Below are positions 1 through 12,700 of a DNA stretch of 62,105 nt, one piece after another (within the stretch, counting starts at the first letter, position 1; every line of letters starts with the position of its first letter). The position numbers and the translations under genes were made by a program. Source of the stretch: a virus; the IMG/VR virus record IMGVR_UViG_3300043568_000384, positions 1 through 62,105 of that record, one strand, 5' to 3'. The notes beneath the pieces were generated by a model. That model was not told where the DNA came from. It saw only the letters and a program-made list of their open reading frames with translations, and ran no database searches.

Positions 1-740
1 TATATGATAAAATTGCTTCTAATTTTATTCCCACTCTTGACTATAAAGTGTTTGTGGGTAGAGACAAAATTAAATTTCAATATATACATAACGCTGATTA
101 CGAGTCACGAATTGATCCAGGATTAACTAATCTTATTGACGTATTTGTACTAACCAAGCAATATGACATTGCTTATCGACAATGGTTGTCTGGCGCAGGA
201 ACTACTGAACCGTTACCTCCTAGCAGCGATTTCTTGTACAATTTATTAAGTCCTGAACTTAATAAAATTAAATCTATCAGCGATGAAATTGTATATCACC
301 CTTCAAAGTACAAGGTTCTTTTTGGATCTAAAGCTACCACAGATTTACAGGCAACATTTAAAGTTGTAAAAAATTCTGAAATAGTAATCAGTGATAATGA
401 TATTAAAACTAGAGTGCTAGTGGCAATATTAGAATTCTTTGCTTTAGAAAATTGGGAATTTGGAGATAATTTCTATTTTAGTGAATTATCAACCTACGTC
501 ATGAATAAAGTGTCTCCTTATATTGTAAATTTTGTTATAGTGCCTAAACAAAGTACTTTAAGTTTTGGCGGGTTGTACGAAATCCGTAGCGAAAAAGATC
601 AAATTTTTATCAACGGCGCCGGCATAGATGACATAGAAATTATTTCTACAATAACCGCAAGCAACATCAAGAGTGCCGTAATTCAAGCGAATCAAACAGC
701 AGTGAGTCAGCAAACAATAACAAGTTTAGGGAGTAACTGA
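1..740 (+). CDS. Baseplate wedge protein, T4 gp6-like (C-terminal part, 5' end outside window)
   Basis: The reading frame is open from the first bases of the window; a GTG at 48 is an internal codon rather than the start, so this is the C-terminal part (about 245 residues visible) of a larger protein. The stretch containing ENWEFGDNFYFSEL and then a VNFVIVPKQ motif, ending with DDIEIISTITASNI, resembles the C-terminus of T4 gp6-type baseplate wedge proteins as I remember them from marine T4-like phages. Family knowledge: gp6 forms the ring of the baseplate wedge and binds gp7. The next gene is a giant wedge-like protein in the expected gp7 position, and the stop overlaps its ATG (TGATG). The family assignment is by recognition only. 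Confidence 0.75.
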   Translation, partial: YDKIASNFIPTLDYKVFVGRDKIKFQYIHNADYESRIDPGLTNLIDVFVLTKQYDIAYRQWLSGAGTTEPLPPSSDFLYNLLSPELNKIKSISDEIVYHPSKYKVLFGSKATTDLQATFKVVKNSEIVISDNDIKTRVLVAILEFFALENWEFGDNFYFSELSTYVMNKVSPYIVNFVIVPKQSTLSFGGLYEIRSEKDQIFINGAGIDDIEIISTITASNIKSAVIQANQTAVSQQTITSLGSN

Positions 741-3700
741 TGGCCTATAGCAACGATCAAAACGAGCCAAAGGTACCTATTTCAAATGTAGAAAAGCGTT
801 CGAGCGCTGACTTATTACCGAGGTTTTATAGAACACCCGGTAACAAGAAGTTTTTACAAGCAACAGTAGATCAGCTAATTCAACCTGGAACAGTTAAAAA
901 ACTTAACGGTTACGTTGGAAGACAAACTGCCAAGGCTGTTGTTAGTTCAGATACATTTCTCGAAGCTGCTGATCAAACTAGACAAAATTATCAACTAGAA
1001 CCTGCTGCAGTCATTCAAGACTATCTTGGAAATACTACATTTTTTAAAGATTACATTGATCATATTAACCATATCAGTGTGTTTGATGGTGTCGTTGACA
1101 ATCATAGTAGATTGAATCGTGAAGAATTTTATAGCTGGAATCCAAATATCTGCTGGGACAAATTTGTAAATTACCAACAGTATTACTGGCTTCCTTTTGG
1201 TCCTCGTCCTATTGAAGTGTTGGGTAATGAATTAGAAATTATCAGTACGTACTCTGTTACCGGAGTTGACGAGACTGATAATGTTGCGTATTTGTTTAAT
1301 CCCGAAGGCCCGTTAGAGGGGTTGATTAGAAATCCTAAGATACGACTATTTAGAGGTCAAACTTATATTTTTGATATTAACGTTGTTGGACATCCGTTTA
1401 GTATTAAAACTCAGCGCACTGCAGGCGACCTTTATAGATATACAAAAGGAGTCGATGCCTATGCTGTTGAAAACGGTAAAATTACCTTTACCGTTCCAGT
1501 GGATGCACCTGATGTATTATTTTATGTAAGTGAAAACGCAGTTGATACCGGCGGCGTATTTCACGTATTGGACATTACTGAAAATACTGCAATTAATCTA
1601 ACAACTGATTTTGTTGGAAAAAAGGAATACGTTATTCCTAACGGTACCGCAGAAGGTTTGCGAATCAGTAACGGAATGAAATTAAGTTTTGGAGGACAAG
1701 TGACTCCAGAAGAATATGCCAACGATTTTTGGTATGTAGAAGGCGTTGGAACAGCCATACGATTAGTTAGGGATAAAGATCTAGAAGTTAGAACATCATT
1801 TAATGAAGAAACTAGTATCCTTTTTGATGACAATCCATTCGATCAGTTGCCATTTGGCGACGCTAGTACATTACCTAGCACTAAAGATTATATAACAATC
1901 AATAGATCGAGCTCTGACAAAAACCCCTGGAGTAGATATAATAGATGGTTCCATCAAGATGTTATTATTGCTAGTGCTGCTGCCAATAATGTTCAATCAG
2001 GTTTGGATCAAACACAAAGGGCAATTCGTCCTATTATTGAATTTAATGCAGGCATTAAATTACACAATCATGGTCTTAGCTCTAAACAAAATATTGATGT
2101 AATTGATAATTTTACAAAGGATGTTTTTAGTACCATCGAAGGTAGTTTAGGTTATAATGTAGATGGAATTGATCTTGCTGACGCTATGCGAGTGATTTTC
2201 ACAAAAGATACAGATATACTTGTTAGAAACAAAATATACCGAGTAAACTTTATCGATGTAGTTGTCCCTAGTCGACAATTATCTTTTAACGGAACTACAT
2301 CGGTTAATATTACTAATAATACTTTTACCTTTGCTAGCGAACACGGCTTGTCGTCTAGTAACCGTGTCACTTACTTAAACAATGGCTTTGATACATTACC
2401 AGGATTAACAAACAGACAAGTTTATTATGTGAAAGTTATAGATTCATTCACCATTGAATTACACACAAATACTGCGTTAACAAAACAGGTAGACATATTT
2501 TCAGCAGTCGATGCTGTTTATAAATTTGAAGTCTTTTCAGGAAGTCGTAGGCAAATAACATTAACAGAAGAATCGGACGCTGTTGCCATACTATACGAAT
2601 CTGTAACAATAAATTATGGTACTCAAGAAACACTCACATCTAGTATCAATGGCAATCAAGGTCAGACCTATTGGTTTACAGGCACTACTTGGAAACTAGC
2701 TCAAATAAAAACAAAGGTAAACCAAGCTCCGTTGTTTGATTTATTTGATAAAAATCAAATTAGTTTCACTGACACCTCAGTTTATGACGGCTCTACTTTT
2801 GAAGGTAACAAGATTTTTAGTTATAAAGTAGGAACAGGTACAGTTGATAGTGAGTTGAACTTTCCGTTAACATATCAGAATATTAATAATATCGGTGATA
2901 TTGTTTTTGAATTTAATCTATTAACAGACAAATTTGCCTATAAAGAAATAACCAATGTACTATACAAAGATACTGCAACCGGCTATTTAAAAATATCAAA
3001 AGATATCAACAGGGCAGCTTACGAAAACGGATGGACTACAAGTTTAATTGAAGATTCACAGCCTGTGGTCAGAGTGTTTAAGGATCATATATATAACGGA
3101 ACAACTATCCCTTTTCCGATTGATGTTTTTGATAATAAAAACGATCTAACAGATTTAGAAGTTCGAGTTTATATTAATGGAAATCGATTAGCAAAAGATC
3201 AATACACTGTCACTACTAGTGTAGTTAGGAAACAAGTAGAGTTGACTACAGCAGTGACAACTACAGATGTTGTAACACTACGTTGCTTTGCTAAACAAGC
3301 AAAAAATTCTAATGGTTATTATGAACTTCCAATTAGTTTACAGAACAATCCGTTAAATCACAATGTAGAACAGTTTACTCTAGGTCAAGTAATAGATCAT
3401 GTAGGATCTATTGTTGACAATATTACAACATTTACTGGCACTTATCCAGGTTACGGTAATCTTAGAGATATCGGCAATTTGAGTCCTTACGGCGTCCGCT
3501 TTGTACAGCATAGCGGACCGATGAATCTTAGTTTATATCATATTGGATCTAAAAGTTCTAACGTAGTAAAAGCCATAGACATGGCAAGGAATGACTACGG
3601 CAAATTTAAACGAGCATTCATAGTTGCTGCAACCGAAAGCGGAATAGATACAGATCCACGCCGACATGTCGATTTTGTTTTACAGATGATAAACAAGGAC

Positions 3701-6700
3701 AGACCAAAAACAAGCCCATATTACCTGTCAGATATGTTTGGTTACACAGCTTCGAATAGAATAGAATATACTGTTTTAGATTCAAGAATAAAAACATATC
3801 CGTTAACTAGCAAGTTTGGATTATCAACACTATCTAATAAAAGTGTCAACATTTATCTAAACGGAGACCAACTTGTACACGGCCGAGATTACGTATTTGG
3901 CGATGACGTATTTTTCGAACTGTTAATTGACATCGTACAAGACGACCTTATTGAAGCATACGAGTATGAAACTACTGACGGATGTTTTTGCCCTGCCACT
4001 CCTACTAAGCTAGGGTTATATCCTAAATTTGAACCTAAGATTTATCTAGACGATACTTACGCTGAACCTACTCGAGTAATACAAGGACACGATGGTAGCA
4101 TCACTATTGCCTTTGACGATTACAGAGATGACTTAATTTTAGAATTAGAAACTAGAATTTTTAATAACATAAAATGCGAGTATAATTCAGACATTTTTAA
4201 TATTCACGATTATATTCCAGGCTACAGCAGAACAACTCTGTATTCATTTAAAGAATTTAATAGAATACTATCTAAGTATTTCTTCCAGTGGACAACTAAC
4301 ATTCAAGAAGATTATACAAAACATATTGGGTACGATCAAACTGATAGTTTTACCTATAACTATCGAGGCAACTTCACACCTGACAATCAGGATGTTCCCG
4401 CAGCATGGCGCGGAATTTATACCTGGTTACTAGATACAATTCGCCCGCATAGTCATCCATGGGAATGTTTAGGATTTAGTATTGAACCATCTTGGTGGCA
4501 AGATGTATATGGTCCAGCGCCATATACAAGTGATAACTTAATTCTATGGGACGACATTAAGGAGGGTATTATTCGACAACCTGGCGTGCCTGTTAGACGG
4601 GATGTTAAATTTGCTAAGTCCTCGCTAGCTTATGGATTACCAGTCAACGACCAGGGCGTATTAATAAGCCCTAAAGATTCGGGAATGGTATCTGGTACTA
4701 TACGATCAGGCGACAGCGGCTATTTTGAATTTGGAGATCAAGCCACAGTTGAATCAGCATGGAGACGCAGTAGCTATTATGCGTTTGCTCTTATTGAAAC
4801 ATGTCTGCTAATGCAGCCTAACAGTGTGTTAGGTCGATGTTTAGATAGAAGTAGAATTGTAAAAAATTTAAATAACCAATTAGTATATTCTGAAACTGGT
4901 TTACGTCTACGATTAGAAGATATTGTTATTCCATCAACTAGCAACAGAAATGTAGATACCAGAGCTTATACTTGCGGCCTAATCAATTATCTAGTAGATT
5001 ACCTATCAGGCGATAATGTCTTACGACTAGACGAATACCAGTTAGATTTAACATCTCTAACAAATAAAATAACAACACGTATAGGATCGTTTACCAGCCA
5101 GCCCAAATATAAAATTTTATTAGACAGTAAAACTCCTAGCAGTACAGGCGGTGTGTTTGTGCCAGAAGAAAATTATTATGTAGATTTAAATATTTCTAGT
5201 GCCATAACAAAAGTTGTTTATAGCGGAGTAATAATAACAAAATTTGCTGACGGATTTGAAGTAAAAGGTTATAATTTTGACAATCCGTATTTCACTTATT
5301 ATCCATCTAGACAAGATGACAGGGTAATAAATGTTGGAGGCATTAGTGAAGGTTACATTACTTGGAATTCTGGCCAAATTTATGCTGCTGGTAAGATTGT
5401 TAAAAATAACAATCAGTATTACAGAGTAAAAACTAATCATACAAGTGTTGAAACATTCGACAGTCAATACTATGCTAGACTAGCTGAGTTGCCGGTTGTA
5501 GGCGGCAGAGACGCTATTTTAAGAAAAACTTGGGATTACGATGAGCCGCAAACTGTGGCATACGGTACTAAGATAACAACTATACAAGCTATGGTTGATT
5601 TTTTACAAGGCTATGGAGCCTATCTAGAACAACAAGGTTTTGTTTTCGACGACTTCAACAACGAGCTTGCCGTTATTACCAATTGGGAAACTAGTGTAAA
5701 AGAATTTCTATTCTGGTCAACTCAAAATTGGGCCGCAGGTGCAGTTATAAGTTTAAGCCCAGCCGCTAACCGATTAATTTTTAAATCTAATATTGCTGCC
5801 GTAGATGACCTTACAGATCCATTTTACGGATATAGTATTTTTAGAGTTGATGGTCAAAAATTAGATCCTGAGTTTATAACAACTTATAGAAAAGACGGCG
5901 AATTTACGTTACAGCCGCAAGATACAAATCACGGAATATTTGGAGCTACTTTATTTCTTGTACAAAAAGAACATATTGTAGTATTAGATAATACAACGTT
6001 ATTCAATGACACAGTGTATGATCCTGAAGCAGGATACAGACAAGAAAGAGTTAAGGTACTAGGTTACGTTACTAGCAACTGGAATGGCAGTTTTGAAATT
6101 CCAGGTTTTATCTACGACAGAGCTATTGTTAATGCGTGGACACCTTGGACTGATTTTGCGTTAGGCGACATTGCTAAACACAAAGAGTTTTATTATAGTG
6201 CTAAAAGTTTCTTAGTAGGAACAGAAACATTTAATGATGATAGCTGGGTATTATTAACAGAAAAACCCAAAGCAGAACTATTACCTAACTGGGATTATAA
6301 AGCTGAGACTTTTGCTGACTTTTATGATTTAGATACTGACAATTTAGATAGCGGACAGCAAAAAATTGCTCAACACTTAATTGGATATCAGAAACGTCAG
6401 TACCTTGAAAACATTATTCAAAATGATGTAAGCCAGTACAAGTTTTATCAAGGCATGATTATTGAAAAAGGCACACAGAATGTTTTAAACAAACTGTTTG
6501 ATGTGCTAAGTGCCGATGGCATGGAAAGTTTAACATTCGACGAAGAGTGGGCATTCCGTGTTGGAGAATATGGCGCAGTGGATACATTTGACGAAGTTGA
6601 ATTTAAATTAGACGAAAGAGAATTTAAAACTAATCCTCAACCGATTGAGTTAGTAAATTCTATCGATCCGTTGCTAACAGATTTTGTCTATAGACAACGC

Positions 6701-9700
6701 CCTGTTGATGTTTATGTTAAGCCATATAACTACACTAATGATATTTGGCCAGTTAAAACTACCGGCACATATTTAAGAACTCCGGGATATATACGCTCGG
6801 AAGATGTAAAACTTAGCATAGATAATTTACAAGATTTAATCACTGTTGACATTTCGTCTTTTAAAGAAGGTGATTATGTATGGTGTGCGTTTGAAAATCG
6901 AGACTGGAATGTTTATAGATTTAGTAAAACACCTTTTAAGATTAACAATATTACATACTCGAACAAAGTAATAACTATTGTTTGTGATAAAGTAATAACG
7001 TTAACTGTTGGAGATGTAGTAGGGATAGAGAATAGTGTCTCTGTTCAAGGATTCCACATAGTTGCTTCAGTTTCTCTTAATACATTTACTGTATCTAAAG
7101 AAGTACAAGGTTGGCAAACTTGGACTGACCAAGATACAGTGTTAAGTTATCAATTTAATTTACATCGAGTTGAAAACATCGATAACGCGAATTCTATTAT
7201 TCCACGTTATATTAAACCTAACGAATTAATTTGGGCAGACAACAACGGACACAGTAAATGGTCAACGTATCAATACGCTCCTGTTTATAGTCAAGGTACA
7301 ATTTTAAATATCGACGTTAGGACAAATTTAAACTTTGGTTTAGCAACAGCAATTACTGACGACGGAAACGTGGCTGCTGTAACAGATATCGACGGCGTTA
7401 CAATTTATGAAAAAAGTTCTTCGGATAATGTATGGTTAAGTAAACAACGCATTTTGACTACCGCTGTATTGTCGCCTGGCGAGTTTGGTTCTCTAATCAA
7501 ATTTAGTAAAGACGGTCGCTGGTTGGCAATTTCAGCACCATTGGCAGATATTGGATTTACAAATCAAGGGTGTGTATTCTTATACGAACAAGGCACCGAC
7601 GGACAATTTGATTTATCAAATACTATTGTTAGTCCTGTACCTTCAGCTGGCGAAAAATTTGGTATAAATCTTGCTTTTGGAAGAAAACCTAACCCTACTG
7701 TTTTGTATAGCGCACTAACAGGCACATACACTGAAAACGGTAACGGAGCAGTATGGACAGTTACACGTATCGGATCTTCTTATGTATTACTAGTTTCCGA
7801 CAGAGGCTTGCGATATAAAGCCGGCGAAACTATTGTCATTCCAGGATCTCAATTGGGCGGCACAAATGTTGACAACGATTTAACCATCATTATCAATACA
7901 GTAGATTCTGTCACTGGATCTATAGAAAACTTTACTTACACTGGTTCGGGCCTAGGCGATGTTTATATCTTGGCAATAACAGCAGAAGGTTATAACAGCA
8001 ATCAGGGTAGAGTTTACACTTATAAATTTGACAGTATTACAGTATGGAATCAATTTGTAACATTGTCAACTAGTACGATTTCGGGTGACTACTTTGGATA
8101 CGATTTAGCAATTGACACTAATTTAACAATCGTAGCGTCTGCTCCATCAGCAGATACCGAATCTGGTAAAGTATTTGTATATTCTTATACTGGATCTAAC
8201 TATTCCTTGGTTAAGACATTAGTAGGTAACATAGTTGACAACGCTGAAAGATTTGGCGAAAGCGTATCGATAACAACAGACGGTGACTATATTGCGGTTG
8301 GTAGCACATTAATGAATGTCAGCAACAAGAAAGATGTAGGGCAAATCTTAATCTATAAGCAATCAGATTCTACATATACTACGGGCACGCCTTATCAAGT
8401 TATTGATAGTCCCCGTAACGAAGTTAACGAACGTTATGGTACCGACATTGAATTTATGAATAATAAAACACTAGTAGTGTTTTCTAAAAATGGTAACATA
8501 GAAAATATCACGGTGTTTGATGAATTATCTACTACATTCGATAACAGTAATTTACAACTAATCGATGTAGCAGTGGATGTAGGCCGTATTGATATTTTTG
8601 ATATGTACAACACTAAATTTGTCTACGGCGAGAGTCTAGATAATATCAGTGTTATTAATTCTGGTTACGGTGAAGAAATTGCTGTGGGCAATAATACTGT
8701 CTTGGTAAGTGCTATTAAAGAAACTAGTCAAGGTTTTACAAATTCAGGAAACGTTTATTCTTATATCAAGCCCGGAGAAAAATTTAGCTGGATGCCTATT
8801 CACACGCAAGTTGATAGCGTAGACATAGGAAAAATTAAAAAAGTTTATCTCTATAATACAGTAACTAACGAGCTAGTAAAATATTTAGACGTCATTGATC
8901 CTTTACAAGGTAAGATCCCAGGAGTAGCAGATCAAGAAATCAGATATAAAACTTTCTACGATCCTGCTATCTATTCTGTTGGAACATCGTCAGTTAATGT
9001 TGATGACGGTATGAATTGGACTACGGTACAAGTTGGTCAACTATGGTGGGATCTAACACGAGCTAAATTCTTAGATACTCAAAGCGGCGATGTAATTTAC
9101 AGAACAAGTAGCTGGAATACACTGTACGAAACAGCAAGTATAGACGTTTACGAATGGGTAGAAACTTCGTTATTGCCTTCAGCTTGGATTAAGCAATCAA
9201 GCACTGATGCCGGAATAGCCAGAGGTATCAGCGGCACACCAAAATACAGCGACGAAGTTTATAGTGTTAAAAAACGTTACGACTCTGTTAGTAAAACTTT
9301 TAAAGAAACTTATTTTTATTGGGTAAAAGGAAAAAAAGATGCTCCTAACGTTTCAGGCAGAACGTTGAATAGTTATGATGTAGCACAGTTAATTGCTGAT
9401 CCTGCTGGATATGGATATAGCTTTATTGCTTTCACAGGCACAAATAGTTTCGCATTAGTGAATTGCGAAAAATATTTACAATCTAATAATGTTGCGTTAA
9501 GTGTACAGTATTGGTTAAGCGATAACAAAACTAGCAACTATCATAGTCAGTGGAAATTATTGAGTACTAATAGAAACACTATTATACCTACAGCTATTGA
9601 AGAAAAGTGGTTTGACAGTTTAATTGGCAAGGACTCCAATGACAGAGTTATACCTGATACTAGCTTGCCGTTAAAGAACCGACACGGTATTGAATTTAAA

Positions 9701-12700
9701 CCTAGACAAAGTATGTTTATGAACAGAGTCGAGGCTCTTAAAGTTTTTGTTGAAAGTGTAAATGCTTCTATTAAAAATGAACTTATTGCCGATGATTATG
9801 ACCTTGCCGAATTAGATACTTACGAACCTATACCAAGCGCAGTGTCGGGATTGTGGGATATTGCTATAGACACAGATTCAGAATTACGATTTATTCCTAC
9901 TACACTACTTCAAACAGCAGTGTTAAAACCTATAATTATCAATGGTAGAATTACGGGTATCACAATCGTTTCATCAGGATACGGATATGGCACACTTAGA
10001 GAATACCCTAAGACTAATACACTAGATCCTGATAGATGGTATGGTCCTAATGTAAAAATTACAGGTAGCGGTATAAACGCTAAAATTAAATCTATAATAG
10101 ATGCTCAAGGCAAAATTGTTGACTATGAAATAGAAAATAGCGGTGAGGGATATACAGCGAACACCGCCATTATTGTTCGAGATGTATCGGTACTCGTTAG
10201 AAGCGACAGCGAGTCGTTAGATTTATGGAGCATCTATTCATGGAGTGCTCGCATCGAACAATGGTCTAGAATAAAAAGTCAAAGCTATGATGTTAGAAAA
10301 TATTGGCAGTATTTAGATTGGTACGCCGATGAATACAATCAATTTGTAAAGATAGACTATCTTGTAGAGAACACTTACGAATTAACAACTACCTATATGG
10401 ATGTTGGCAGCATTGCCAAAGTTAGGAACGTGGGCCGCGGCGGCTGGCTGCTACTACTAAAAGTTGCTGATACACAAACAATAGATTACACACAAAATTT
10501 CACAGTTATTGGCAGACAGAATGGTACAATAAAATTCTTAGAATCACTGTATCAATTCAAAGCTAGTACACTGGGATTCGATGGTCCGTTGTTTGATGCT
10601 GATATTTTTGATAACAGTCCTACGACAGAATTGCGAATAATTCTTGAAACAATACGAGACAAAATCCTAATCGATGAATATCGCACATCCTACTTAAAAG
10701 TATTTTTTGCCTGTGTTCGATATGCACTAAGCGAACAGACGTTTATCGACTGGGCGTTTAAAACTAGCTTTGTCAAGAGTCAACATAATGTAGGTGAGCT
10801 AAAACAAAAAGTCACTTACAACAGTGACAATTTAGAATTTTTTGAAGAATACATTAAAGAAGTTAAACCCTATAGAACTAAAGTACGTGAGTACGTTAGT
10901 AACTACACTTCACTAGATTATTCTCAAAGTTCAGTATCTGATTTTGATTTACTACCTGTGGTTAACGATAACAGAAGTGTTGCGCCTTTGTTGGTTCAAG
11001 TAAATGATAACGCTGAAATTGTTACAGATTTTAGTGAAATATTAACATATCCATGGCGCCATTGGCACGATACCGTGGGCTTTGAAATTACTTCTATAGA
11101 AATAGTAGATGGCGGCTCCGGATATATTACCAAGCCGATAGTAAAAATTTACGAAGAATATCAAGGTATAGTTTATAAATTATCCAATAGTGTGGCAGCA
11201 GAAGCAAAAGCCTACATATCAAACGGACGAGTGAATAGAATAGAATTAGTAAGCAGCGGCACACGCTGGATACGAGCTCCTAGAATTGAAATCATAGGAG
11301 GTCTAGCAACTACCGGATCTGCTGCCACCGCAGTGGCAATTATAGGCCAGGGTGTGGTTAGAAGTAACTATGTTAAAATTAAATTTGATAGAACTAGCAA
11401 AGTTTATGAAATTACAGAACTTATATCAGTTGAAACGTTCTCTGGTACAGGTTCACGAACTCAATATTTGTTAAAATGGGCACCTGATATAAAGGTAGGT
11501 GAAAGTTATGTAACTATTGATAATGCTGAAGTACTCAGGGATGATTATACATTAGAAGTTGTCAAATCTGTAACTAAAGGTTATACTAGTTACAGTGGAC
11601 AAATTACTTTTAAAAACGCACCTCCTGCCAACAGCGCAACACCAGTTAACATTCGTATTGAGTACAAAAAAGATTTTGTACACTTAAATGCTCCTGATAG
11701 GATTAATTTTTACTATGATCCACAAACGGGACAGCTGGGTAAAGATCTAGCACAGCTAATGACTGGCATTGACTACGGTGGTGTAGAAATCACTGGCCTC
11801 GGGTTTGGCGTTAATGCCGGCTGGGATGCACTGCCGTGGTTTAGTGAACCGTGGGATACTATTGATCCTGAATTTGAAGATTATATTGTAACTGTTAGTT
11901 CGATAACATATTCTTATCGTATGCCATATGTTCCAGAGGAAAATCAACAGATCAATATCTATATTAGTCGATATACTGGCACAAGCTATGAACCTTCTAT
12001 TAGAATAGATGATCCTAACTATGCTACAATTTTACAAACAAACAATGACGCATTAATGCTATCCTTTACAGGAGATGGTGAAATTGATATTATCAATTTG
12101 CCAATTACAGTAGCGTTATCTGTAGATGATAGATTGATATTCCGTAAGGATACTAGCGATGGTAGTTACGGAGCACGTCCAGACGAATATGATACAAAAT
12201 TAAGTGGCGGCAATTTAGCCTATACCAGTGCTACGGGATTGGCAGCAGACGACATAATTCTAGACGGGGACGACTTAGTAAGCGCAAATACTAGTTACGC
12301 TCCTGAAGAAGTTGTTCCTGGGCAAGTTATGGACACTGTGGCAATCAAAGTCTATCACAGACCAAGCGGCGGCTGTCCGAACATAATGTTTAATCATCAT
12401 CGTGGCAACGCATCTACTACAGATTTTAAAATAGGTCAATATTTTCCTAACGATAGTTCGGTAATAGTAAAAGTTGATAATCTAATTAAAACTTTAAGCG
12501 TGGATTACACTATTGATTATCAAAACAACAATATTGTTTTTAACACTGCTCCGAGTCAGGGTGTTGCGATTGATATTTTAAGTATCAGTTTCAACTCTGC
12601 CAACATATTAGATTTAGATTATTTTATTTCTGATGGTGTTACCACTGAGTATTTGACAAAAGCCAATTGGTTGCCTACAATAGCATCAACAGTTCTTGTT

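Noticed and set aside
48-740. GTG at 48 as the true start of the gp6-like gene
   Set aside because: The frame continues without a stop to the window edge, so the gene is truncated by the window.
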